Below, one piece after another: positions 1 to 7,611 of a stretch of DNA of 64,000 nt. Position 1 is the stretch's first letter. Each line of letters starts with the position of its first letter. This DNA comes from Alkalicoccobacillus porphyridii (GTDB lineage Bacteria > Bacillota > Bacilli > Bacillales > Bacillaceae_D): the NCBI RefSeq assembly GCF_007293315.1, contig NZ_VLXZ01000005.1:1-64000 (forward strand), in the 5' to 3' direction. The notes under the pieces are model-generated. The model did no database searches, was not told where the DNA came from, and saw only the letters and a list, made by a program, of their open reading frames with translations. A program made the translations under genes and the position numbers.

Positions 1-25
1 AATTCCTCACTATATTTACTCATAT

Positions 26-69
26 AAAAACACCCCAAACGTTAGATTTGTCCTCTAACTTTTGGGGTG
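26..69 (-). terminator. Rho-independent terminator-like hairpin
   Basis: Arm CACCCCAAA (31-39) pairs with TTTGGGGTG (61-69), and GTTAGA (41-46) pairs with TCTAAC (54-59), giving a 15-bp stem with one mismatch. On the minus strand it is followed by a T run (26-30), so it would stop leftward transcripts, possibly as a second terminator behind the methylcitrate operon or for a gene left of the window. Confidence 0.6.
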
Positions 70-85
70 CACCACCTAATAAGTA

Positions 86-230
86 GGGGATGCGCGGAAA
101 AAATGAAAATGAGCGAAAAACATTGAGTGAGGCGCGGAAATATCAAGCCAGTGCGCGATAAAAACGAAAATGCGCGAAAAGCATCATGTGATGGGCGAAA
201 AAGCGGAGTGCGTGCGCGAAAGCCAGTAAG
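86..230. repeat. Degenerate ~20-bp tandem array of GCGCGAAA units
   Basis: The core GCG followed by an A run recurs at about 94, 113, 134, 155, 174, 195 and 216, a period of 19-21 bp. Flanks between units differ. A two-unit echo with the same 21-bp spacing and nearly the same sequence lies at 38376-38425. No gene is visible here. Confidence 0.55.
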
Positions 231-254
231 CGCAACTAATCCACATAATAGGGA

Positions 255-427
255 TGGTTGATCAATTGTCTATTTGAAACTTATGCGGAAGAAAGAAACG
301 AAGCTCCATCGGGACGGCACGTGGAAGAGCGACATGGAAGTGGCGCCCTCCCCCTTCAAGGGTTGACGACGTACCCATGGAGATCCCTTTAGCGCGATGC
401 ATGATTTAAATCACTTTTTCATTGGCC
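255..427 (+). mobile_element. Degenerate element B copy (B1), MITE-like
   Basis: A strongly diverged copy of element B. The segment ATCAATTGT near 261, the hairpin-like GGAAGTGG...CCTTCAAGGG stretch near 334-362 and the terminal CACTTTTTCATTGGCC at 412-427 align with the better copies. It abuts element A1, which reads on the other strand, so B1 and A1 have opposite orientation. Confidence 0.5.
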
Positions 428-428
428 T

Positions 429-522
429 CGATGAAAACGTTCAATGAGATAAATCGACGGAGTCAGGTTAGCTCTTAGCTCATTCCCTTCCCTCGGGTAT
501 GTGCCCCCATTTTTGGGAGCGA
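429..522 (-). repeat. Element A copy (A1)
   Basis: Minus-strand copy of the dispersed A element, recognisable from TTCAATGAGATAAATCGACG (440-459) and GTGCCCCCATTTTTGGGAGC (501-520). Only the half distal to the B insertion point is well preserved. Confidence 0.7.
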
Positions 523-552
523 CGTACTCAGATATCCTCGTTTGCACAATAA

Positions 553-598
553 AAAAGCTGAACAATGACCGGAAAGACTCCAGCATTCTTCAGCTTTT
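553..598 (-). terminator. T hairpin copy T1, terminator of the methylcitrate operon
   Basis: AAAAGCTGAA (553-562) pairs with TTCAGCTTTT (589-598), with AATG/CATT extending the stem across one mismatch. It lies 65 nt behind the mmgF stop and has T runs on both strands. This is one of six related hairpins in the window that all follow a gene end. Confidence 0.75.
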
Positions 599-663
599 CT
601 AATATAGAAACTCATACTAAACTATTGGACATCCCCTCGAGGAAACTGCCTCTGTTCTAGTAT

Positions 664-1572
664 TTATTGCTCCTTCGTAAGGATTGTTTTCGCTACATTT
701 CTATCTAAACGCTCGAACTCGTCATAAGAGATCGTTTGATAGAGCTCACTGCGTTTTTGCATATGATCGAGGTGATGTTTTTGGGTCCCTGTATCTCGTA
801 TTTGAGTAAAAACGTCTTCATACGCCTTTGCTGCTACTCTCATAGAAGTCACTGGGTAGATTACCATGTGAAAACCCATTTGGCTGAACTCCTGAGCGCT
901 ATAGTATGGAGTCTTCCCAAATTCGGTCATGTTTGCAAGCAGTGGCGCGTTCACTTGCTCCGCAATGTATTTAAATTCTTCCACACCTTCTAAGGCTTCT
1001 GGAAAAATAGCATCTGCACCTGCTTCTACATATGCTTGCGATCGTTTGAGTGTTTCCTCTAGTCCTTCTACTCCCCTTGCATCCGTTCTGGCAACTAGAT
1101 AAAGAGAGGGCGCTACTTGTTTTAAGGCTTGGATCTTTTGAGCCATTTCTTCTGTTGAAACAAGCTGTTTACCATCTAAATGCCCACACTTTTTAGGTAA
1201 CTTTTGATCCTCCATTTGAACGGCAGCAACCTTTGCTTCTAGCATTTCTACCGCTGTTCTGGCGACGTTTAACACTCCGCCAAATCCAGTATCAATATCA
1301 ACTAAAATAGGAAGATTTGTAGCACGCACAATATCACGTGCTCGATCTGCTACTTCTGTTGAAGTAATCATGCCTAGATCAGGTAGACCTCGACTAGCAG
1401 TATATGCAGCACCAGATAAATATAAGGCCTTAAATTCTGTCTCTTTTGCAATAAGACCGGACATTGGATCGTGTGCACCCGGAATCTGCAGGATCTGTTG
1501 GTCTTCTACTAACGTTTTAAATTCTTGTGCAAGCTCTTCTTGGCTGCGTGTTTGATTAACTATCCAAACCAT
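664..1572 (-). CDS. mmgF: 2-methylisocitrate lyase
   Basis: Cleaves 2-methylisocitrate to pyruvate and succinate, the last step of the methylcitrate cycle that disposes of propionyl-CoA. The 302-residue protein belongs to the isocitrate lyase/PEP mutase family: it has the DIDTGFGG metal-site segment and the catalytic KKCGH loop, and its length is normal. The longest frame starts at GTG 1581, but that codon overlaps the GAGGAG ribosome-binding site; ATG 1572 sits 8 nt behind it and is preferred. It is the last gene of mmgD-mmgE-mmgF, 21 nt after mmgE. In B. subtilis the same three genes follow mmgABC, which are absent here. Also called prpB or yqiQ. Confidence 0.93.
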   Translation of the reverse strand: MVWIVNQTRSQEELAQEFKTLVEDQQILQIPGAHDPMSGLIAKETEFKALYLSGAAYTASRGLPDLGMITSTEVADRARDIVRATNLPILVDIDTGFGGVLNVARTAVEMLEAKVAAVQMEDQKLPKKCGHLDGKQLVSTEEMAQKIQALKQVAPSLYLVARTDARGVEGLEETLKRSQAYVEAGADAIFPEALEGVEEFKYIAEQVNAPLLANMTEFGKTPYYSAQEFSQMGFHMVIYPVTSMRVAAKAYEDVFTQIRDTGTQKHHLDHMQKRSELYQTISYDEFERLDRNVAKTILTKEQ

Positions 1573-1593
1573 CTCTCTCACTCCTCATTCATA

Positions 1594-3033
1594 TTAAGGG
1601 GATACAAACAATTGCATAAGCGCTGGTACTGAGTATTTTTCTACTTCTTGTTGGCTTGAGAAGGCTTCCACGATGCGATTGCTTTGATGCTTCGTAAAGT
1701 GTACGGCAACATTACTAGCAAACTTCTTTTCTATATGAGGAATCGCTTCATCTCTTCTAAACCTGTGACCTAATGGGTACTCTTTTTCTACCCAGTTTGT
1801 TTCTGTGCCATCCTTAAAAAACACTTGGACAGCATTTGCGATCGAGCGTTTTTCTGGATCTAGATAATCTGTCGTGTAGTCTTTGTTTTCAATTACGTCC
1901 ATTACGTCTCTTAACTGATCAACTCTTGGATCGTCAGCTTGCTCCTGCTCATAATCATCAGCTGTGATAGTCCCTTTAAGCAAACCAATCGCTGTGATAT
2001 ATTGCAGACAGTGATCACGATCAGCCGGGTTATGGAGAGGACCTTTTTTGTCAATGATTCGAATAGCCGACTCGTGTGTTCGGATCTCAATACGATCAAT
2101 TTGATCCAACTTGTCCTTTACTTGATCGTGAAGCTCAATTGCACACTCAGCGGCAGTTTGCGCATGAAATTCTGCTGGGAAAGAAACCTTAAAGAGAATA
2201 TTTTTCATCACATAATCATCTAAATCACGTGAGAGCACAAGCTCTGCGCCTTTAAACAACACATCCTGAAATCCCCAACCAGGCGCACTTAGTGCTGTTT
2301 GATAACCCATTTCGCCTTTTAACGCAGTCATCGCCAAGAACACACCCCTACTCGTTGCATCTCCAGCTGCCCATGACTTTCGTGAACCTGTGTTGGGAGT
2401 ATGACGATATGTTCGTAAGCTCGAATTATCTATCCAAGCATGAGATACGGCATTTACTACTTCTTCCTTGGTACCCCCAAGCATAGCAGTGACTACTGCC
2501 GTCGTAGCTACTTTAACATACAATACGTGATCAAGTCCCACTCTATTTAAACTATTCTCAAGTGCTAATACCCCTTGAATTTCATGAGCTTTAATGATGT
2601 AGTTAAGCAATTCCTTCACTGGCATTGGCTCTTTTCCTTCAGCAATTCGCTGCTGACTAAGATAATCGCTTACCGCAAGGATGCCACCAAGATTATCAGA
2701 AGGATGCCCCCACTCTGCCGCAAGCCATGTATCGTTATAATCCAACCAGCGAATCATGGTACCTATGTTAAACGCCGCACGAATTGGATCTAGCACGTGC
2801 GGTGTCCCAGGCACTCTAGAGCCATAAGGCACAACCGTTCCAGGTACAACAGGACCAAGCAATTTTGTACATTCCGGGTATCTAAGAGCTAAAATCCCAC
2901 AACCTAGCGTATCTGCGAGCACATAACGTGCGGTCGAATAAGCCTCCTCACTAAAAGTACGCTCAGTAAGAGCATAATCGGCAATTTGTGTGAGTAAAAT
3001 ATCCGATGTCTTTGTATCTTGTAAAGTTGTCAT
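1594..3033 (-). CDS. mmgE: 2-methylcitrate dehydratase (PrpD/MmgE family)
   Basis: Dehydrates 2-methylcitrate to 2-methyl-cis-aconitate. The 479-residue protein has typical MmgE/PrpD features: [11 protein letters not shown] near the N-terminus, the DYNDTW and [10 protein letters not shown] segments (about residues 95-120), and [15 protein letters not shown] in the middle. ATG 3033 follows GGAGGAG by 5 nt. It lies between mmgD (18 nt upstream) and mmgF. Rehydration to methylisocitrate would need an aconitase encoded elsewhere. Confidence 0.93.
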   Translation of the reverse strand: MTTLQDTKTSDILLTQIADYALTERTFSEEAYSTARYVLADTLGCGILALRYPECTKLLGPVVPGTVVPYGSRVPGTPHVLDPIRAAFNIGTMIRWLDYNDTWLAAEWGHPSDNLGGILAVSDYLSQQRIAEGKEPMPVKELLNYIIKAHEIQGVLALENSLNRVGLDHVLYVKVATTAVVTAMLGGTKEEVVNAVSHAWIDNSSLRTYRHTPNTGSRKSWAAGDATSRGVFLAMTALKGEMGYQTALSAPGWGFQDVLFKGAELVLSRDLDDYVMKNILFKVSFPAEFHAQTAAECAIELHDQVKDKLDQIDRIEIRTHESAIRIIDKKGPLHNPADRDHCLQYITAIGLLKGTITADDYEQEQADDPRVDQLRDVMDVIENKDYTTDYLDPEKRSIANAVQVFFKDGTETNWVEKEYPLGHRFRRDEAIPHIEKKFASNVAVHFTKHQSNRIVEAFSSQQEVEKYSVPALMQLFVSP

Positions 3034-3051
3034 AAACTCTCCTCCAATTAA

Positions 3052-4167
3052 TTAGATTGATTGGTAAGGTGCACCAGTGTAATGAACTCTCGGTCTGAAT
3101 AATCGATTCGCCTCATGTTGCTCAATAATGTGTGCAGTGAGTCCTGCCAATCTAGAACAAAAGAAAATAGGTGTATATAACGAAATTGGAATCCCTAACA
3201 TGTAATACACCGGTGCTGCATAATAATCGAGGTTTGGATACAAACCCTTCTCTCTTTCCATCAGCGCTTCGCCCGCCTCGCACATACGCAAAAAGCTGTC
3301 ATTGCCCTGATGTTCACTTAGATCCATTAATGCTCGTTTCATAATTAACGCTCGTGGATCCATTTTTTTTGCATATACTCTGTGACCAAAGCCCATAATT
3401 TTCTCTTTTTGACTGAGCTTCTGTAATAGTAACGCTTCAAAGTCCTCTGGTGAATCAGCTTCAAGTAGCATATACATAACTGCTTCATTTGCTCCGCCAT
3501 GTAGCTGACCTTTTAAGGAGGAAACGGCTCCCGTTAAAGCGCCATACATATCGGATAAGGTGGAAGCAATGACACGGGCTGCAAAGGTTGAGTTTGGTAA
3601 CTCGTGTTCTGAATATAAAAGTAGAGAAAGATCAAAGATTCGCTCAGAAAGCTTAGATGGGACATTTTCGGTAAGTAAATAAAGAAAGTTCGCACTGTAA
3701 GATAGACTTTCGTCCGGGGTAAGTGGTGATTGACCTTGCAACAGACGATAAGAATTTGCCGTAATGATTGGCATTTGAGCCAGTAGTCGGTAGGCGCGTT
3801 CTACATTTGCTGCAGTGGAGCGATCATCTAAATTTTGATCATAACCTGCTATAACGGATAATGCTGTCCGTTGCGCATCCATGGGATGAGTGCTGGCAGG
3901 TAATTGAGCCAATAACGGCCACAAGTCTTTTTGAACCTGACGATCCTTGCCAAGCCGCTTCTTAACTTTTTCAGCTTGTGAGGCATCTGGCAGACTCCCC
4001 TCAAGCAACAAATGAATCATCGCCACATAATCAATCTCTTGTGATAACTCAATTAATTCAAAGCCTTTAATAATGATTTGTTCACGTTCCGTATCGAGGA
4101 GTGAGATGGATGTTTCTAATGCAACAACATCTTGTAATCCTGGTTTAAACAAAGGTTCGGCTGGCAA
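3052..4167 (-). CDS. mmgD: 2-methylcitrate synthase / citrate synthase family
   Basis: Condenses propionyl-CoA (or acetyl-CoA) with oxaloacetate. The citrate synthase fold is evident from the catalytic-region motifs LHGGANE and GFGHRVYAKKMDPR and from the C-terminal RPRVHYTG. The open frame extends to 4287, but family members begin close to FKPGLQDVVALET, and a strong GGGAGG site lies 7 nt before TTG 4167, giving 371 residues, the usual length. The 40 upstream codons are therefore probably leader. First gene of the mmgD-mmgE-mmgF operon. The methylcitrate assignment rests on operon context, since motifs alone do not separate it from citrate synthase. Confidence 0.9.
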   Translation of the reverse strand: MPAEPLFKPGLQDVVALETSISLLDTEREQIIIKGFELIELSQEIDYVAMIHLLLEGSLPDASQAEKVKKRLGKDRQVQKDLWPLLAQLPASTHPMDAQRTALSVIAGYDQNLDDRSTAANVERAYRLLAQMPIITANSYRLLQGQSPLTPDESLSYSANFLYLLTENVPSKLSERIFDLSLLLYSEHELPNSTFAARVIASTLSDMYGALTGAVSSLKGQLHGGANEAVMYMLLEADSPEDFEALLLQKLSQKEKIMGFGHRVYAKKMDPRALIMKRALMDLSEHQGNDSFLRMCEAGEALMEREKGLYPNLDYYAAPVYYMLGIPISLYTPIFFCSRLAGLTAHIIEQHEANRLFRPRVHYTGAPYQSI

Positions 4168-4216
4168 TTGAATCCCTCCCAATTTGTTAAAACTCTGAAA
4201 CTGTGTCAACACATTA

Positions 4217-4232
4217 ATTAAAGCGCTTTCAT
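4217..4232 (-). promoter_or_regulatory. cre-like site in the mmgD leader
   Basis: ATGAAAGCGCTTTAAT on the minus strand matches the CcpA operator consensus except for the second-last C and has the AAGCGCTT palindromic core. A possible sigma-A promoter (TTGAGA, 17 nt, TAGAGT, about 4252-4280) lies just upstream, which would make this a roadblock-type site. Two near-identical sites occur at 10842 and 12702. Confidence 0.6.
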
Positions 4233-4293
4233 TTCTCTCCTCTATCACTCTAACATAGGACTTAATTGGTCTCAAGACTCGCCTCATGAAAGA

Positions 4294-4321
4294 AGCGTAT
4301 TCAGTATTTTCCGAATACGCT
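4294..4321. terminator. Hairpin between methyltransferase and mmgD
   Basis: AGCGTATTC (4294-4302) and GAATACGCT (4313-4321) form a perfect 9-bp stem with a 10-nt loop directly behind the methyltransferase stop codon. The following T tract is weak, so termination is likely but not certain. Confidence 0.45.
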
Positions 4322-4327
4322 AACCTT

Positions 4328-5044
4328 CTATTTTTGACAAAAAAAGACCCAAGATTTTGTATGTGCGTGAGCTTGTTTTAGCTGCAAATCACCATATGTT
4401 TTCAATCTTGTAAACCCAGTGTTTGTTAAGGAATGATAGATCTCTTTATGTGTTCGAAAGCACAGCTCCATTGGCAAAGGAATCATGTCTTCCTTTGTAC
4501 GTACATTCCTCACAGTTTCATGGAAGGTAAATACATTTCCCAGCCAACCTTCATAGGATGTATGAATTTCAAGACGTTCGTGGGTATAAGGATGGGTAAC
4601 TACATCCGGTGTTGTATCAGCCTCCCACTCCAACCAAACCTTTGCATCTGGGTTTCGCGTATCAAAGATAAAATACCCTCCTGGCTTTAACGATTTGAAT
4701 ACATGTCTAAGCATCTGTTTCCAGCTTTCATCTGTTGTAAAAACTTGAGCAACATTAGCTGTCATAATCACAACATCAAAGGCGTTCTCCTTTAAATCAG
4801 AGCTATCTCCAACAATCCATTGAATCTGTGCCGCCCCTTCTTTCTGTTTTGCTACCTCTATGGCTTCCCCATTTGGGTCGATGCCTACTATCTCATAGCC
4901 ATCTTCTGCAAAACGTATTGTTAGCCTTCCTGTGCCACAGCCTAAATCCGCTACACGCTTGCCTTTGGTTTGTTTAAGAAGTGTAAGGAAAAAGTTTTCA
5001 TCTTGAACATTAGAATTTAATTGATCATAAATTAATGGAATCAT
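4328..5044 (-). CDS. Class I SAM-dependent methyltransferase
   Basis: A 238-residue methyltransferase with the SAM-binding glycine motif VADLGCGTGRL (about residues 31-41), the acidic end of strand 2 in IVGIDPNGE, and a post-motif LKPGGYFIFDTRNP. These place it in the UbiE/YcgJ-like class I group; the acceptor substrate cannot be told. It stands alone between the mmg operon and a holin-like gene. The ribosome-binding site before ATG 5044 is weak (AAAGTGAG, 11 nt). Confidence 0.8.
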   Translation of the reverse strand: MIPLIYDQLNSNVQDENFFLTLLKQTKGKRVADLGCGTGRLTIRFAEDGYEIVGIDPNGEAIEVAKQKEGAAQIQWIVGDSSDLKENAFDVVIMTANVAQVFTTDESWKQMLRHVFKSLKPGGYFIFDTRNPDAKVWLEWEADTTPDVVTHPYTHERLEIHTSYEGWLGNVFTFHETVRNVRTKEDMIPLPMELCFRTHKEIYHSLTNTGFTRLKTYGDLQLKQAHAHTKSWVFFCQK

Positions 5045-5101
5045 TCTATGTATATCTCACTTTCGACGGATCACCGATATGATTGTGTCTTAGTAGGTAG
5101 A

Positions 5102-5121
5102 CTCCCCATATAAAAGGGGAG
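5102..5121. terminator. Short hairpin behind the holin-like gene
   Basis: CTCCCC (5102-5107) pairs with GGGGAG (5116-5121) around an 8-nt loop. There is no convincing T run on the minus strand, so it is only a possible terminator for the holin-like gene. Confidence 0.3.
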
Positions 5122-5127
5122 CTTAAC

Positions 5128-5391
5128 TTATTCATGTAACGATTCGTCCGTTCTTTTTTTACTAAGCTCAAATAGTCCTGTGGCAGATAAGCCCGCAAGT
5201 CCTCCAGCCCATAACCTCATCCCTAAATCCAAGTCCGTAAATGGATAGGAAAGGCCTCCCACAATTAGTCCAATGATAACTGCACTCAGAGGTAAAAATC
5301 GTTTAGGCACTTGTACGGTTCGTTTGACGAGCTCAACAAGGGCAAGAACCACTGGACTTATGATGCTTGCTAGTATAAGGATAATTTCCAT
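5128..5391 (-). CDS. Holin-like small membrane protein
   Basis: An 87-residue protein with two strongly hydrophobic segments (about residues 1-20 and 33-50), a third weaker one ending in LRLWAGGLAGLSATGLFE, and a charged tail. The LWAG...ATGLFE ending resembles phage holins of Gram-positive bacteria, which permeabilise the membrane. A strong AAGGAGG site precedes ATG 5391. No other phage gene is nearby, so it is either a relic or a holin recruited for another use. Family assignment is from memory of the pattern. Confidence 0.55.
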   Translation of the reverse strand: MEIILILASIISPVVLALVELVKRTVQVPKRFLPLSAVIIGLIVGGLSYPFTDLDLGMRLWAGGLAGLSATGLFELSKKRTDESLHE

Positions 5392-5464
5392 GTACCTTCC
5401 TCCTTTTTACTAGTAGATGTAAACATGAATAAGAAGGTAACGGCGAATAGTAATCACTAACACG

Positions 5465-6628
5465 CTACTTGTTCGTCATTTGCTGAACAAAGCGAAGTAG
5501 TTTCATATCCTGATTTGGTCCTGCGATTAGAGAAAACCCTATCGGTCCATTATTTGTTTGAATGGGCATGGTTAATTGCGGCAATCCTGCTAAACCTGCT
5601 ATCGAACTCAATTGCAGTGTTTGTGATCGCCTCTCTTCGATTTGCTCCTCCGGTAATCCTACTAAGGGGGCTGTACCTGGGACCGCTGGAATAGCTAATA
5701 GAGTCTCACTGCCCAGAAGGTCTACCATTTTTTCTTTTACCGCGCTTAGGCTGAGTAAAGCCTCGTCATACATATCTTGTGTAATCGTCTCAGCCATCTT
5801 AAATCTTTCGGCAATACCTGGTCCAAACTGAGGCTGCGTTTGCTTCACCCATTCTCCATGACAGGACCAGACTTCAAAGGCTTGAGCCACCCTAAAAGTC
5901 TCCTTCCAATTCGACAACTGTGAACCTGCTAATTGAATCGTTGTCGTAGTGTGCATGCTCGCCTTAACCTTCTCGAATGTTGGCATTAGCTGGTCTACAC
6001 ATTCTTGATCGGCTAATGTCCAGGCATCCTCAGGAAATAATAGGCGAGTAAATGCTGAATTAGAATTCTGGTTTGGTAAAAGGACAGCTCCTACTTTTTC
6101 CATTGTGGCTATCTCGGTTGCCATCCAGCCTATCGTGTCAAAGCTTGGTGCTAAAGGGATCACACCTTCCATCGGTACAACCCCATGAGTTGGCCGCATT
6201 CCATAGATCCCGCAATAGGCTGCTGGAATTCTTACTGAACCTCCTGTATCTGTCCCGATTGAAAACGCAACCTCTTTTGCAGCTGCCACAGATGCAGATC
6301 CACTGGATGAACCGCCCGGAATATGACCAGGCAACATTGGATTAATGGGTGTACCATAATGAGCATTTTCTCCATTTAAACTATACATTAACTCATCGGT
6401 TATGGTGGTTCCTTTTAAGATTGCCCCTTCCTTAAGTAATCGATTAATTGAGCTAGCATGTTCAACCGCTGGCTCATGAGTTCTTAACCATTCTGGATTT
6501 CCTGCACTCGAAACGTATCCTTTTAAATTGAATACGTCTTTCACCGCAAAATCCAGATCATCTAGCTTACCGCTTGACGTGGGATTTAGTCTAAATTCCT
6601 TATTTATGTAGGCATTAAGCTCACTCAT
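5465..6628 (-). CDS. Amidase signature family hydrolase
   Basis: A 387-residue amidase with the Ser-cisSer-Lys apparatus: the lysine in DFAVKDVFN (near residue 30), the glycine/serine-rich GGSSSGSASVAAA with the cis-serine, and the nucleophile region GTDTGGSVRIPAAYCG. It is shorter than GatA (about 480 residues) and lacks GatB/GatC neighbours, so it is more likely a stand-alone amide hydrolase than the glutaminyl-tRNA amidotransferase subunit. ATG 6628 follows AAAGGAG by 9 nt. Substrate unknown. Confidence 0.85.
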   Translation of the reverse strand: MSELNAYINKEFRLNPTSSGKLDDLDFAVKDVFNLKGYVSSAGNPEWLRTHEPAVEHASSINRLLKEGAILKGTTITDELMYSLNGENAHYGTPINPMLPGHIPGGSSSGSASVAAAKEVAFSIGTDTGGSVRIPAAYCGIYGMRPTHGVVPMEGVIPLAPSFDTIGWMATEIATMEKVGAVLLPNQNSNSAFTRLLFPEDAWTLADQECVDQLMPTFEKVKASMHTTTTIQLAGSQLSNWKETFRVAQAFEVWSCHGEWVKQTQPQFGPGIAERFKMAETITQDMYDEALLSLSAVKEKMVDLLGSETLLAIPAVPGTAPLVGLPEEQIEERRSQTLQLSSIAGLAGLPQLTMPIQTNNGPIGFSLIAGPNQDMKLLRFVQQMTNK

Positions 6629-6732
6629 ACTAAGTAACTCCTTTCAGTTGGTGCATTGTTGACAATATATCTACCATAACGAATAGCTCTTTGGATATGT
6701 GGTTCCTTGTTAAAAATTCTACCAACGTTTAC

Positions 6733-6761
6733 GTATAATATGATCTCATCCATGCACACTA
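6733..6761 (+). promoter_or_regulatory. Possible sigma-G promoter of tlp
   Basis: GTATA (6733-6737), 17 nt, then CACACTA (6755-6761), close to the sigma-G pattern (GHATR and CATWHTA), about 30 nt before the tlp start. tlp is sigma-G dependent in B. subtilis. Confidence 0.4.
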
Positions 6762-6790
6762 ACAACATCACAAATTAGGAGGCAATTACT

Positions 6791-7000
6791 ATGGCTAAAC
6801 CAGATGATCGTTCAGATAACGCAGAAAGAATCAAACAAAATATAGCTAATACTGAGCAAAAAATTCAAGAAACAGAAGACCTGATCGCAGCACACGGAAA
6901 TGAAATGGATGAACATGATAAGCAGGATATCGAAGCGAAGAATGAACGTAGAGAGACAAGCATAAACGCTTTGCGCCATGAGGTTGAAGACGAGTCATAG
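6791..7000 (+). CDS. tlp: Small acid-soluble spore protein Tlp
   Basis: A 69-residue, highly charged helical protein with the Tlp pattern: N-terminal KPDDRSDNAERIKQNI, then NTEQKIQETED and a C-terminal region rich in Glu, Lys and Arg. Tlp is a minor protein of the spore core made in the forespore. TTAGGAGG precedes ATG 6791 by 9 nt. It is monocistronic and converges on the ABC exporter gene across a repeat-filled gap. Confidence 0.92.
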   Translation: MAKPDDRSDNAERIKQNIANTEQKIQETEDLIAAHGNEMDEHDKQDIEAKNERRETSINALRHEVEDES

Positions 7001-7115
7001 CACCTTGATGAAAAGAGGCTGGAACATTACTACGTAGTTTTTTCCGCTTTCCACAGCCAATGCCTCAGCAATTCTCCGCCTGCTGTCCTTTAGATTTGAT
7101 GCTTGCAACTATTTA

Positions 7116-7482
7116 AACGGACGAAAATGGAGGGTCGATACCTGCGATTGATGAGGCCGAAAAATTGATGTAAGAATGAGCTGAATGGAGCCGCTACAGG
7201 AGAACCCTAGCACCCGCTAGAACGGCCTCAGCCCCTGAAGCGGAAAACCACCACTTCGATGTCTTCAGACTCGTTCTGTTCCGCAGGAGTCTACGGGTTC
7301 ACACCCGCAAACGTTCTGACTTAAACAATTGAAGAGATTTCGCAGTCTTATAAAGATAGTTTTTCAGTGGCCACGATATAAAGGTTCAATGAGATAAATC
7401 GACGGAGTCGGGTTAGCTCATTACCTTTCCGCGGTAACGTGCCCCCATTTTCGGGAGCGACAGCCGAAGAACCGACATTCAG
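7116..7482 (-). repeat. Element A copy (A2), split by element B2
   Basis: Minus-strand A element: the proximal part is AAACGGACGAAAATGGAGGG onward (7116-7151), the distal part runs from ATATAAAGGTTCAATGAG to GCCGAAGAACC (7376-7482). The two parts are separated by B2 at the same internal point as in the other split copies. Most of the 7001-7611 gap is this composite. Confidence 0.8.
7153..7373 (-). mobile_element. Element B copy (B2), MITE-like
   Basis: About 220 bp bounded by GAGGCCGAAAAAT on the left and GTTTTTCAGTGGCC on the right, imperfect inverted ends. The centre carries the B hairpin (CTGAAGCGG/CCACTTCGA) and the outer arms AGGAGAACCC/GGGTTC. It encodes no protein. Confidence 0.75.
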
Positions 7483-7544
7483 TTACCCTCTAATTCCTCC
7501 ATGTACTTATGTAAGCGAATTGCGCTGAAATACACGCTCTATAC

Positions 7545-7579
7545 AATAGAAAAGCTGAACAATGTTCAGCTTTTCTATT
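7545..7579 (-). terminator. T hairpin copy T2, terminator of the ABC exporter gene
   Basis: A perfect 16-bp inverted repeat (7545-7560 with 7564-7579; core AAAAGCTGAAC/GTTCAGCTTTT) with a 3-nt loop, 32 nt behind the exporter stop codon. The other T copies have longer loops. Confidence 0.85.
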
Positions 7580-7611
7580 AGTTATAATACTTCTATCCTA
7601 TCTTTTTTTGA

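Noticed and set aside
4168-4287. Forty additional N-terminal codons in frame with mmgD.
   Set aside because: They precede the family's normal start, have no ribosome-binding site, and include the cre-like site; TTG 4167 has a strong GGGAGG.
5465-6628. Amidase as GatA of the tRNA amidotransferase.
   Set aside because: About 100 residues too short and no gatB or gatC beside it.
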